Source: Hyunsoonleella jejuensis
GTDB lineage: Bacteria > Bacteroidota > Bacteroidia > Flavobacteriales > Flavobacteriaceae
Length of the DNA: 64,000 nucleotides
Assembly: GCF_900111025.1 (NCBI RefSeq)
Contig: NZ_FOFN01000001.1
Coordinates: 1,178,001 to 1,242,000 of the forward strand
Reading direction: 5' to 3'
Shown: positions 45,714 through 54,362 of the stretch, piece by piece
How positions within the stretch are numbered: position 1 is the stretch's first letter
How the letters are laid out: each line of letters opens with the position of its first letter
The notes under the pieces: model-generated
Told to the model about the DNA's origin: nothing
What the model saw: only the letters and a program-made list of their open reading frames with translations
Databases searched by the model: none
Position numbers and translations under genes: made by a program

Positions 45714-46436
45714 ATGGAACACGTAGAATTATTTTTTAAATCGATATTTATAGATAACATGGTATTTGCCACGTTCTTAGGAATGTGTTCATATTTAGCA
45801 GTATCTAAAAAAGTAAGTACAGCTGTAGGTCTTGGAGCTGCCGTTATATTTGTACTGGCAATTACAGTGCCTTTAAACTGGTTGTTAGACCAGTATTTAC
45901 TACAGCCAGGAGCTTTATCATGGTTGGGTGCAGAATATGCCGACTACGACCTTAGTTTTCTTTCGTTTATCATGTTTATTGCAACTATCGCAACCATGGT
46001 GCAACTCGTAGAAATTGTGGTAGAGAAATTTTCGCCATCCTTATACAACTCTTTAGGGATATTTTTGCCATTGATAGCCGTAAACTGTGCAATCTTAGGA
46101 GGGTCTTTATTTATGCAATCGCGTGAAATTGCAACACTAGGTCTAGCCCTTAATTACGGAGTGGCGTCAGGAATTGGTTGGTTTTTAGCCATTTTAGCAA
46201 TTGCTGCCATTCGTGAGAAAATCAGATATTCAAACGTGCCACCTGCGTTGAGAGGTTTGGGGATTACGTTTATTATCACGGGATTAATGGCCATTGGTTT
46301 TATGAGTTTTGGAGGTATGTTAACAGGTGGAGATGAAGAAGCCGCAAAGGAAGAAAAGACAGCAAAAGTACAAGAGTCTGTTGAAGATTCTGAAAAGGAT
46401 AAAGTAGTAGCTAACAACATCACAATAAATGAGTAA
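45714..46436 (+). CDS. nqrE: Na+-translocating NADH:quinone reductase subunit E
   Basis: Six-helix membrane subunit ([38 protein letters not shown]) with the cysteines shared with NqrD for the membrane iron site. It is 240 residues, some 35-40 longer than usual, because of a hydrophilic acidic/lysine-rich tail ([17 protein letters not shown] onward). The tail is likely disordered and cytoplasmic. Overlaps nqrF by 8 bp. Confidence 0.94.
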   Translation: MEHVELFFKSIFIDNMVFATFLGMCSYLAVSKKVSTAVGLGAAVIFVLAITVPLNWLLDQYLLQPGALSWLGAEYADYDLSFLSFIMFIATIATMVQLVEIVVEKFSPSLYNSLGIFLPLIAVNCAILGGSLFMQSREIATLGLALNYGVASGIGWFLAILAIAAIREKIRYSNVPPALRGLGITFIITGLMAIGFMSFGGMLTGGDEEAAKEEKTAKVQESVEDSEKDKVVANNITINE

Positions 46437-47745
46437 TATGATATTAGCAGCAGGAACATTAGGAACGGTTTTAGCAACGGTAACGGCTTTTTTAGTTATT
46501 ACCTTGCTATTGGTTGCATTACTGTTATTTGTAAAGCAAAAGTTGTCACCATCAGGTCCGGTAAAGATCACGATAAACGGTGAAAAAGAAATAGAAGTAG
46601 CCTCAGGCGGTACACTATTATCTACTCTTGGGGGAAATAAAATTTTCTTACCATCGGCTTGTGGCGGTGGTGGAACTTGTATCCAATGTGAGTGCCACGT
46701 GCTAGAGGGTGGAGGAGAAGCATTGCCCACAGAGACACCTCATTTTTCAAGAAAGGAATTGCAAGAAGGAGCTCGTTTAGCATGTCAGGTTAAAGTGAAG
46801 CAAGACATGAACATTACTATTCCTGAAGAGGTATTTGGTATTAAGAAATGGGAAGCCACTGTTGTTCGTAATTATAATGTAGCATCATTTATCAAGGAGT
46901 TTGTAGTTGAAATTCCTGAAGATATGGGATATAAAGCCGGAGGCTATATACAAATTGAAATTCCACCATGTGAAATTAAGTATTCTGATATTGATATTAC
47001 GGCACACCCTGAAGAACATGAAACACCGGATAAGTTTCAAGCAGAGTGGGATAAGTTTGGTCTTTGGCCTTTAGTAATGAAAAACAATGAAACAGTAGAA
47101 CGCGCTTACTCTATGGCTTCTTACCCAGCTGAGGGGCGTGAAATTATGCTGAACGTTCGTATTGCAACGCCGCCATGGGATCGAAATAAAAACGGATGGA
47201 TGGATGTTAATCCAGGCGTGGCATCGTCTTATATTTTCGCTCAAAAACCAGGAGATAAAGTAACTATTTCTGGACCTTACGGAGAATTCTTTATCAATGA
47301 GTCCGATAGTGAAATGCTTTATGTTGGAGGTGGTGCAGGTATGGCACCAATGCGTTCGCACTTGTATCATCTTTTCAAAACTGTTAAAACAGGAAGAAAA
47401 GTAACCTATTGGTACGGTGGACGCTCTAAGCGAGAATTGTTTTATATAGACCATTTTAAATCTTTAGAGAAGGACTTCCCTAACTTTAAATTCTACATGG
47501 CACTTTCTGAGCCATTAGAGGAAGATAATTGGAAAGTAAAAGAAGATATAGATGCTCCGGGAGATGGTTTTGTTGGATTTATTCATAATTGTGTTATAGA
47601 TAATTATTTAAGCAAACATGAGTCTCCAGAAGATATAGAATTGTATTTCTGTGGCCCACCGTTAATGAACAAGGCTGTTCAAAAAATGGGAGAGGATTTT
47701 GGTATCCCTGATGAACATATTAGATTTGATGACTTTGGAGGGTAA
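46429..47745 (+). CDS. nqrF: Na+-translocating NADH:quinone reductase subunit F
   Basis: NADH-oxidising subunit, 438 residues. Order: membrane helix (12-35), 2Fe-2S ferredoxin domain ([13 protein letters not shown] with a fourth Cys in RLACQV), FAD domain (RAYSMASYP), and NAD(P)H domain ([30 protein letters not shown]). A second in-frame ATG three codons later (MILAAG) is an equally plausible start. Last gene of the operon, followed by a strong terminator. Confidence 0.96.
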   Translation: MSNMILAAGTLGTVLATVTAFLVITLLLVALLLFVKQKLSPSGPVKITINGEKEIEVASGGTLLSTLGGNKIFLPSACGGGGTCIQCECHVLEGGGEALPTETPHFSRKELQEGARLACQVKVKQDMNITIPEEVFGIKKWEATVVRNYNVASFIKEFVVEIPEDMGYKAGGYIQIEIPPCEIKYSDIDITAHPEEHETPDKFQAEWDKFGLWPLVMKNNETVERAYSMASYPAEGREIMLNVRIATPPWDRNKNGWMDVNPGVASSYIFAQKPGDKVTISGPYGEFFINESDSEMLYVGGGAGMAPMRSHLYHLFKTVKTGRKVTYWYGGRSKRELFYIDHFKSLEKDFPNFKFYMALSEPLEEDNWKVKEDIDAPGDGFVGFIHNCVIDNYLSKHESPEDIELYFCGPPLMNKAVQKMGEDFGIPDEHIRFDDFGG

Positions 47746-47765
47746 TCTTCAAGTATAAATAAATA

Positions 47766-47792
47766 AAAACCAACTCTAATTGAGTTGGTTTT
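47766..47792. terminator. Terminator between nqrF and convergent gene
   Basis: An 11-bp perfect stem AAAACCAACTC / GAGTTGGTTTT, a 5-base loop and T7 after it on the plus strand. The A-run on the other side allows bidirectional use. Confidence 0.88.
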
Positions 47793-47810
47793 TTTATATC
47801 TAGAAGTCAT

Positions 47811-48266
47811 TTAAACTTGCATAAGTTGATATTTGGGTTTATTGTTTTTAACCTCAAATAGCTTCGTATAATCCATTACGTTTTTTACATTGTCTAATTC
47901 ACATAAAAACCTAACCACTTCACATAAGCCATTAAACAGAATATCTTTATCAGTTGGGTTTTTAGGCTTATCATTCTTATGATGTAAAGGTAGTTGAAAG
48001 CCACAAGCCTTTAAAAACGTAGCTTCAATTTGTAGCAATTCTAAAGGCGAGTAGCCACTAAATTTTCGTCCAAAAGTTTGGTGCACTTTGCCAACATAGT
48101 TTAATTCTAAAGCGCCATGATAGTCGGACAGATGGCGCCAACTATCGGTGTTATCCAAAATATTCCCAACAGCACATTGCAGACAATACTCGGGGTTCAA
48201 CGTGTTTTTATGAAATGCGATATAAAGCTTTTTTATGGCCGATTCCATACGAGGGGTAATTTTCAT
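47811..48266 (-). CDS. Conserved flavobacterial protein near nqr, unknown
   Basis: 151 residues, soluble. Motifs: YCLQCAVGNILDN (a CxxC), DSWRHLSDYHGALELNYVGKVHQTFGRKFSGYSPLELLQIEATFL. I recall this as a protein conserved next to nqr genes in Flavobacteriaceae and sometimes mislabelled an Nqr subunit. It shows no ferredoxin or flavin fold. The CxxC could bind metal. Function unknown; convergent with nqrF across a terminator. Confidence 0.7.
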   Translation of the reverse strand: MKITPRMESAIKKLYIAFHKNTLNPEYCLQCAVGNILDNTDSWRHLSDYHGALELNYVGKVHQTFGRKFSGYSPLELLQIEATFLKACGFQLPLHHKNDKPKNPTDKDILFNGLCEVVRFLCELDNVKNVMDYTKLFEVKNNKPKYQLMQV

Positions 48267-48289
48267 AATTGCATTTTAATCTAAAGATA

Positions 48290-48297
48290 CAAAAGTA
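48290..48297 (-). promoter_or_regulatory. Candidate -7 element
   Basis: CAAAAGTA is TACTTTTG on the minus strand, matching TAnnTTTG, 24 bp before the start of the 151-residue protein. Confidence 0.4.
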
Positions 48298-48299
48298 TT

Positions 48300-48389
48300 A
48301 GATAATTTGTCTAATGGCATATTCTAAGTATTTGTTAGAATTGTCCTCAGCCAAAAGTCTTTACAGATAATTCTAAATTATCTAATTAT
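48300..48389 (-). pseudogene. DUF6090 5'-end remnant
   Basis: Read on the minus strand from 48389, this stretch aligns with the first ~90 bases of the adjacent DUF6090 gene at roughly two thirds identity (matching blocks TTTAGAA, CTTTTGGC, AAATACTTAGAATATGCC against AAATACCTAAAATATGCT). It has an altered start (ATA), an in-frame stop and a 1-base deletion, then breaks off. A third, decayed member of the tandem family. Confidence 0.55.
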
Positions 48390-49129
48390 TGATTCAATTC
48401 TGAATTAATTAAAAGGATAAGCTGGTTGGTAGTTTTCAGAATTTTTGAATATTCGGTTATTAATGACTCACTATTAAATGCGGAAAGAATAAAACCATTT
48501 TTATATACCATATTATTCAATAGTAAATTTGCCTGAATGGAATCTAGTTTAATTTTTTCATTTTCTAAGCCTTTTAATGATGTTTCTAGATCTATTGTGG
48601 TAAAGAAGGGGTCGTATAGGTAGCTTTCAAAATCTTGTTGCATTTCATTTTCTATAAAGGCAATCTTTTTAAAGCTTGCCTGCATGTTCTGTATACTATC
48701 TTTAATAGCTTTATTTGAAATAATGGATAGGTTCCCTGAATTTAATAATTCTTGATAGGTATTGTTATGTTGCTCAAACGGATACCAGATCATTACATTC
48801 AAACCTTGTCTATTAAACGCAACTACATCAAATACTTTAGTTTTATTAAAAAACTCTAAAATGCTATCGCTGGATTTAATAGATTTTTCTCTATCTGCAA
48901 TAAAGATTTTGAGCGATGTCAGGTTTAATTTTAAATCCGCTTTAATATTTTCTAAATAGATATGTTCAATGTTTTTTGTTTTTCTGTTTTCATTCCAATT
49001 ATTAATTTGAAGCGCTATTAATATTCCAATCACTACTAAAACAATTTCACCAACAGCATATTTTAGGTATTTACCAACATTACCTTCTGCCAAAAGTTTT
49101 TTTCTAATTTTTCTAAAGAATTTAATCAT
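48386..49129 (-). CDS. DUF6090 membrane protein (copy 1)
   Basis: 247 residues. The conserved N-terminus MIKFFRKIRKKLLAEG...KYAVGEIVLVVIGILIALQ contains one membrane helix, immediately followed by NNWNE, the DUF6090 hallmark. The rest is a helical, charged extramembrane domain. Function unknown; the family is often multi-copy in marine flavobacteria. Tandem with copy 2 upstream; the first ~50 residues of the two are far more alike than the remainder. Confidence 0.82.
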   Translation of the reverse strand: MIKFFRKIRKKLLAEGNVGKYLKYAVGEIVLVVIGILIALQINNWNENRKTKNIEHIYLENIKADLKLNLTSLKIFIADREKSIKSSDSILEFFNKTKVFDVVAFNRQGLNVMIWYPFEQHNNTYQELLNSGNLSIISNKAIKDSIQNMQASFKKIAFIENEMQQDFESYLYDPFFTTIDLETSLKGLENEKIKLDSIQANLLLNNMVYKNGFILSAFNSESLITEYSKILKTTNQLILLINSELNQ

Positions 49130-49190
49130 ACTAGCAGTTATTGAAAATAGTTATTTACTTGTATAAATCTGTTTGCAAATAAAATTAGCT

Positions 49191-50003
49191 TTAAAGATTA
49201 TATTCAGTTTTTAGTAGTCTTATTAAGTTTTCTGCATCATTGAGAATTTCTGGCATTTCATGAAATGCTCGAATACGATATTGGTTTTGAATTAAAATAA
49301 ATTTATTTGTTAATATATTTAAGAGTTCTTCATCAGAGCTTATTAGTTTTAATTCCTTAGCCTTTGAATTTATATATTCTTGAGTTTCAAATAAATTTAA
49401 ATTTGGATCATTGAAATTTTTATTTTCGAGAACTAACATCTCTGAAAAATAGGGTGAATTAAGGTTTATAATGGATGCAATACTCGCATTGGCTTTTTCG
49501 TAATTTGATGAGTCGAATTTAAAATCTTCATCTAAGTGGTAAGAAAACGATTCGTATGCGACCAATCGTTTTTCTAAGCTGTCATTTCTAATATAACGTA
49601 TACTCCCCGAACTTTTTAGCTCTTCAAATGTAGATCTATTCCACTTATATGGGCGATACATTATATCATAGGTGTAAACAAATAAATCAGTATTTGAAAG
49701 GCTATCGCTAGGAGTGCTTAACATATAATTTCTAAGGTTTTCAATTCTGTAAAAACCTTTTTTAGCCTGAAATAAGCTTACCTTCAACATTTCGATGTCA
49801 TTTTTTAAGTCTTGAATGAGTGATCTGGCATAATTGCTTAAACGCCTATTTTCAATTCGATCTTCATTCCAATTGTTGACTTGTAATGCGATTAAAATGC
49901 CAATTACAACCAAAACAATTTCTCCGATGGCGTACTTGATGTATTTAGGAGTATTGCCTGATGTCAAAAGATTTTTACGGATGTTTCTAAAGAATTTAAT
50001 CAT
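49191..50003 (-). CDS. DUF6090 membrane protein (copy 2)
   Basis: Start chosen at MIKFFRNIRKNLL, aligning with copy 1; four codons upstream another Met is in frame. One membrane helix (GEIVLVVIGILIALQ) followed by VNNWNE, then a ~215-residue helical domain that diverges from copy 1. About 60 bp upstream of copy 1 on the same strand, likely one transcript. Function unknown. Confidence 0.82.
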   Translation of the reverse strand: MIKFFRNIRKNLLTSGNTPKYIKYAIGEIVLVVIGILIALQVNNWNEDRIENRRLSNYARSLIQDLKNDIEMLKVSLFQAKKGFYRIENLRNYMLSTPSDSLSNTDLFVYTYDIMYRPYKWNRSTFEELKSSGSIRYIRNDSLEKRLVAYESFSYHLDEDFKFDSSNYEKANASIASIINLNSPYFSEMLVLENKNFNDPNLNLFETQEYINSKAKELKLISSDEELLNILTNKFILIQNQYRIRAFHEMPEILNDAENLIRLLKTEYNL

Positions 50004-50156
50004 GAATAGTTTCAATAGTAAGTAAACCAGATAGAAATAGGTTAGGTGCGTTAATTATCTGAAAAAACACCAATATTACAATGTCTCAGATATCTTTTAA
50101 ATGTACATAATTTTTGTTGTAAATAAGTAAAGACTTACTGTTTTCGTTTTTTCTAT

Positions 50157-50743
50157 ATGCGAAAAATACTTTTTTTACTTTCATTGTTTGTTTTTGCAGT
50201 TTTTATTGCGCTACAGTTTAAGGCTTCAAAACGTAATATTAATGTCTTGGAGCCTGTCTTAAAACATCAAAGACTTTTAAATAAGGAAGGTCTTAGAATA
50301 CAGTCCAGAGTTAATTTACCAAATGGTTATAAACGTGTAGCATATCCAAAAGGTTCTTGTCAAGAGTATTTTAGAAATTATAGGCTCAAACCTTTTGGGG
50401 CTAAAATTATTAACTATGATAATACAGAATATCTATGGCAACAATGGCATATTGGTGTTTTAGACATTCCAGTACCTAAAAATGGATTACCCCAATGTGC
50501 CGACGCTTTAATTAGAATTAGAAGTGAATACTTATGGGATAGGAATAGAAACGAGGCGATAGGATTTATTTGCTTTTTCAAGGTAATACACCTGCACAAA
50601 GTGTGCATTTGGTTAAGAATTTAGAAGAAACTCAAATATCACCATGGTATCATTTAAAAAAGGATGCTATTGTTTCCGTGTCAAACTACACGTTCTATGA
50701 TTCAAAGTTCGTGAGGTTTAAATATGCAAAATTAGTTTTCTAA
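50157..50743 (+). pseudogene. Broken DUF4846 gene
   Basis: The intact first part has a signal peptide (RKILFLLSLFVFAVFIALQ) and the DUF4846 N-terminal pattern (LPNGYKRVAYPKGSCQEYFR, LKPFGAKIINYD, QCADALIRIRSEYLW). After DRNRNEA the frame shifts. The next frame gives YLLFQGNTPAQSVHLVKNLE, then ISPWY, the usual C-terminal DUF4846 motifs. The ~100-residue middle that normally separates these parts is missing. So it carries an internal deletion plus a frameshift; the first frame closes at 50624 and the relic frame at 50743. Confidence 0.7.
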
Positions 50744-51475
50744 TTTGGTAAGTAATTCTTTCCCCAAAGGTTTTCTTGTTGATGCAAGGTGTTTTTTTGC
50801 AGATTTAAAATTACCTTGTTTTAAATAGGACAACGCCAAATAATAATTTGCATCACTTAACAAAGGGAAGGTTTTTTTAGACTGCACGGTGCGCTCTAAA
50901 TAAGGAATGGCATTGGCTTCTTTTTTGTTTGCTAGGTGGGCTACACCTAAAAAATAATTTAGTGTGTCATTTTCAATGTTGTTCTCTATTTGGGTTTTCC
51001 ATATGGCAATAGCAGCACTGTAGTCGCTTTCATTATATCTTCTCATACCTATGTAAAATTCAGAAATAGTATCGCTATTTGTTTTATTTTGCAGTCCAGG
51101 TGCTGGTTTAAAATAGTTATTGTAGAGTTTTTCGTTTTTTGGAGTACTGAAAAACCAAATACTTCCGACAACTAATATTACAGCTGTTGCCGCTGCAATT
51201 CTACTGTATCTTAAAAAACGAGCTTTTTGTTTTTGTGGGGCTACTATATATTTTGTTTTAGAAATTGCCTCTTCAGCTTCTTTACCTTTATTTTTTAAAG
51301 ATTGGGTTTCAGTATCAAAATACTTGGTACGTACTTCTTCAACTTGAGCTTTAAAATCTTCATCAAGATCCAAAAGCCGATTAAAATCATCAAGTTCACG
51401 TGTAGATAGTTCGCCTTTTAGATAGCGTTCTATGGTATCCAGTAGCTCTTGCGGTATGTTATTGTTATTTTGCAA
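50732..51475 (-). CDS. Anti-sigma-like membrane protein with TPRs
   Basis: 247 residues: a cytoplasmic N-terminus (NIPQELLDTIERYLKGELSTREL...FNRLLDLDEDFKAQV) of the kind found in Bacteroidota anti-sigma or zinc-finger-less regulators, one membrane helix (YSRIAAATAVILVVGSIWFF), then periplasmic TPR-like helices. Such proteins usually follow an ECF sigma gene; none is adjacent here. The stop overlaps the DUF4846 relic by 12 bp. Role inferred from architecture. Confidence 0.7.
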   Translation of the reverse strand: MQNNNNIPQELLDTIERYLKGELSTRELDDFNRLLDLDEDFKAQVEEVRTKYFDTETQSLKNKGKEAEEAISKTKYIVAPQKQKARFLRYSRIAAATAVILVVGSIWFFSTPKNEKLYNNYFKPAPGLQNKTNSDTISEFYIGMRRYNESDYSAAIAIWKTQIENNIENDTLNYFLGVAHLANKKEANAIPYLERTVQSKKTFPLLSDANYYLALSYLKQGNFKSAKKHLASTRKPLGKELLTKLEN

Positions 51476-51829
51476 CTTTTAAATGTTTCGGACTTATAAA
51501 ACAATAATCTAAAATTTATATAGGTTTTTTCTGGAGCAATCCTATTTTTTATTCACACATGTATAAACCTGTAACAAGTGTTTTTAGCAAGTAGTGCCGA
51601 AGTAATATATTTTTATAGAAAAAAAGACTAAAATATATACAACTTCATTTTTTATTAAAACGAAATTACAAAACGTTTATTTAACTATATCAAAGCTTGC
51701 GAAGTAAATTTTTATTCGTTTAAACTTTATGTATCCTACCGTTCCTTTACAAGGTTTGTTGCTTTTTTATCTTTAATTTATAAAGCTTTTAAATGTCATC
51801 ATCCTATTAACTTTTAGTATTTTTACAAT
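51476..51829. other. Intergenic stretch, nothing recognised
   Basis: About 350 bp, strongly AT-rich, between divergent genes. Only a possible -7-like TATTTTTA before the 125-residue protein is seen; no ECF sigma gene or remnant that would partner the TPR protein. Confidence 0.4.
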
Positions 51830-52207
51830 ATGAGTAAACCGCTTTCAAAACAGGAGTTACATAATCTTGCAATGAACCATGTTGGAAAAGATTTGGAACA
51901 ACGTGGGTTTGAGTTTGTAGCTATTAATAGTAAACTGAAAAAACATCCACAGTTTGTGTGTATTGATAAAAACAGTCAATATTATTTTGTGGTTGTGCGT
52001 GCTGTTATTCTGCCTGAAAACCCTAATAATTATGACATTGTTTGGATGGAGTCTTTTAAGAAGCATGCTTTTGAAAAAGATGCCAAGGTTTTATATGCAG
52101 GTGTTGGTTTAGGCAATCCTAATGGAGCGGATTTACCTGTTTATTTAAATGAAGATTATTTAATTGAATATAATGGGATTCAATACATAGAATCTAACTT
52201 AAATTAA
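51830..52207 (+). CDS. Conserved protein coupled to apbE, unknown
   Basis: 125 residues, soluble. QELHNLAMNHVGKDLEQRGFEFVAI and HPQFVCIDKNSQYYFVVVRAV show a helix followed by beta strands. I believe relatives are annotated vaguely as Nqr-associated in flavobacteria. It ends directly at the apbE ATG with no spacer, so a link to flavin insertion into Nqr is plausible but unproven. Confidence 0.65.
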   Translation: MSKPLSKQELHNLAMNHVGKDLEQRGFEFVAINSKLKKHPQFVCIDKNSQYYFVVVRAVILPENPNNYDIVWMESFKKHAFEKDAKVLYAGVGLGNPNGADLPVYLNEDYLIEYNGIQYIESNLN

Positions 52208-53191
52208 ATGAAACGAATTTTATTGGTATTAATAGTTATTGGATTTATTTCTTGTAAACAGAATAATACCCGTGTCATAAATAATACTGTAGTACAAGGT
52301 ACAGTGTTTGGAACATACTATAGGGTAACTTACTACTCTAATAAGGATTATCAAAAGGAGTTTGATAGTTTGTTCAATATTATAAACAATTCTTTATCTA
52401 CTTATTTAGAAAACTCAGATATTTCTAAAGTAAATAGAAATGAACTTACCGAAATAGATAATCATTTTAAAAATGTTTTTCAAGCTTCAAAAGTAATTTA
52501 TCACGAAACCAATGGTGCTTTTGATCCTACCATAGGCAATGTAGTGAACGCCTGGAATTTTGGCGCTGAACAAAACAAGTTTTTAACCGATAGTATTACA
52601 ATTGATAGCTTAATGCAATTTGTAGGATTTAATAAAATAAACCTATCAAACAATTCTATTATAAAACCCAAAACGTCATACTTAGAGTTTAACGCTATTG
52701 CTAAAGGATATGCTGTAGACGTTATTTCACAATTTTTAAGTGATAAACGTATAGATAATCACCTAGTAGATATAGGTGGCGAACTTATGGCTAAGGGCAT
52801 TAATGCTCAAAAGAATAAGGAATGGCTAGTTGGCATTGAAAACCCCAATTTTGATGGTACACAATCTACTAATAAAGTAGTAAAGCTTCAGGATGAAGCG
52901 ATGGCCACTTCTGGTACGTACAGAAAATTTAAAATTGATGAAAATGGCAATAGATATGCGCATATTATAGATACTGAAAGTGGGTATCCAAGTAAAACCA
53001 ATTTATTGAGCATTTCGGTGATTGCTAGGGATTGTATGACAGCTGATGCCTATGCTACTGCCTTTAAAACCATGGGCATAGAAAAAGTAAAAACTTTTTT
53101 AAGAGCGCATCCAGAGCTTAAAGTATTTTTGATTTTTGAAAATGAAAATAATGGATTGGAGACTTTAGCTTTAAACGGATTTCCAGAATAA
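52208..53191 (+). CDS. apbE: FAD:protein FMN transferase ApbE
   Basis: Exported lipoprotein (lipobox FISCK) of 327 residues that transfers FMN from FAD onto Thr of target proteins in the periplasm. Motifs: VFGTYYRVTYYS, NAIAKGYAVD, LVDIGGELMAKG, TSGTYRKF, IDTESGYPSKTN and CMTADAYATAFKTMG. NqrB and NqrC in this window carry the expected target threonines. Directly abuts the 125-residue protein gene. Confidence 0.95.
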   Translation: MKRILLVLIVIGFISCKQNNTRVINNTVVQGTVFGTYYRVTYYSNKDYQKEFDSLFNIINNSLSTYLENSDISKVNRNELTEIDNHFKNVFQASKVIYHETNGAFDPTIGNVVNAWNFGAEQNKFLTDSITIDSLMQFVGFNKINLSNNSIIKPKTSYLEFNAIAKGYAVDVISQFLSDKRIDNHLVDIGGELMAKGINAQKNKEWLVGIENPNFDGTQSTNKVVKLQDEAMATSGTYRKFKIDENGNRYAHIIDTESGYPSKTNLLSISVIARDCMTADAYATAFKTMGIEKVKTFLRAHPELKVFLIFENENNGLETLALNGFPE

Positions 53192-53273
53192 TCATTTATG
53201 TTTTATTTGAAACAACAAGACTTTCACTCTATAAGTGTTATTTAGTTGTTTAAAGTTGTTCAGGGTAACTTTT

Positions 53274-54038
53274 TTATTTGAAAACTACTGGAATAATTTC
53301 TCCATTAGCCAAACAATATTTACTTATTTCTTCATCTGAGAGTTTATCGGTATAGTTCACTTCTTCAACTTTGAAACCTATGGAGCGAAGTTTGTCAAAA
53401 TAGTCGCGCCCATATACGCGAACGTGGTCGTACTGTCCAAATATTTCTGCACGTTCTTTTTTGTCAGTTATTGAGTTGTCTTCAAAAGTAGTTTCTCGAT
53501 TTAAATCCTGTGGAATTTGAAAAATACCATATCCGCCAGTCTTCATTACCCGATACAATTCCTGCATCGCTTTAGTATCATCTGGTATGTGCTCTAAAAC
53601 GTGATTGCAAAGTATAACGTCAAATTCATTATCCTTAAAAGGAAGGTTACAAATGTCAGCTTTTACATCTGCAAGTGGAGAATTCAAATCTGTAGTTACA
53701 TAATTTAAATTAGTCATTTTTTCAAAACGCCTGTAAAATGCTTGTTCTGGTGCAAAATGTAATACTTTAAGTTTTTCTGAAAAGAAGTTGGTTTCATGTT
53801 GCAAATACAGCCAAAGCAATCTGTGACGCTCTAAAGATAGCGTAGAAGGCGATAACACATTATTTCGCTGTTTTCCATAACCGTATGGTAAAAATGTTTT
53901 GAAACTTTTGCCATCGATTGGATCGGTGAATGTATTTCCTTTAAGGAAAAAAGCGAATATAGGACGCACTATATAACTGACTCTTATTAAGAAAGGCCTT
54001 GGAACCGTATTTAATATGATTTTGAATAGTTTTTTCAA
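53274..54038 (-). CDS. Class I SAM-dependent methyltransferase
   Basis: 254 residues. The N-terminal ~70 residues contain a hydrophobic stretch and YGYGKQRNNVLSPSTLSLERHRLLWLYL. The Rossmann core has LHFAPEQAF (in place of a glycine-rich SAM loop), ADICNLPFKDNEFDVILCNHVLEHIPDD and YGIFQIPQD. Substrate unknown; similar proteins appear in glycan or lipid biosynthesis. Six bases downstream of the cupin gene, so in the map operon. Confidence 0.88.
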   Translation of the reverse strand: MKKLFKIILNTVPRPFLIRVSYIVRPIFAFFLKGNTFTDPIDGKSFKTFLPYGYGKQRNNVLSPSTLSLERHRLLWLYLQHETNFFSEKLKVLHFAPEQAFYRRFEKMTNLNYVTTDLNSPLADVKADICNLPFKDNEFDVILCNHVLEHIPDDTKAMQELYRVMKTGGYGIFQIPQDLNRETTFEDNSITDKKERAEIFGQYDHVRVYGRDYFDKLRSIGFKVEEVNYTDKLSDEEISKYCLANGEIIPVVFK

Positions 54039-54044
54039 TGGAGA

Positions 54045-54362
54045 TTATTTATAATCTTCACGAACAGGACAAAACGTATCGATTAGAGTACAATCTGTTA
54101 ATGCTCTTGCGCTATGTAATGTATTTGAAGGAATAATGACAATGCTACCTGGTTTTAAGGTTTCAGTTTTCCCATCAATTGTCATTTCTAATTCTCCAGA
54201 AATAACTTGAGACGTTTGCTCGTGCATATGAGAATGTAATGGCATAATTGCTTCTTTATTTATACTCACATAACCTACAGTAAATGAGTTCGAGTGCACA
54301 TATTTTCCAGATACGCCCTCAACTAGTTGTTTACTCGGGATGTGAGATAAGTCTATTTTCAT
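54045..54362 (-). CDS. Small cupin-domain protein
   Basis: 105 residues, a single cupin barrel. Metal motif 1 is seen in MPLHSHMHEQTSQVISGELE and motif 2 in GSIVIIPSNTLHSARA. Likely a metal-dependent sugar/small-molecule binding or isomerising protein; substrate unknown. Its ATG overlaps the last base of map, so it is translationally coupled. Confidence 0.9.
   Translation of the reverse strand: MKIDLSHIPSKQLVEGVSGKYVHSNSFTVGYVSINKEAIMPLHSHMHEQTSQVISGELEMTIDGKTETLKPGSIVIIPSNTLHSARALTDCTLIDTFCPVREDYK

Noticed and set aside
47071-47454. 127-codon minus frame opposite nqrF
   Set aside because: Antisense shadow; nqrF is conserved over this whole stretch.
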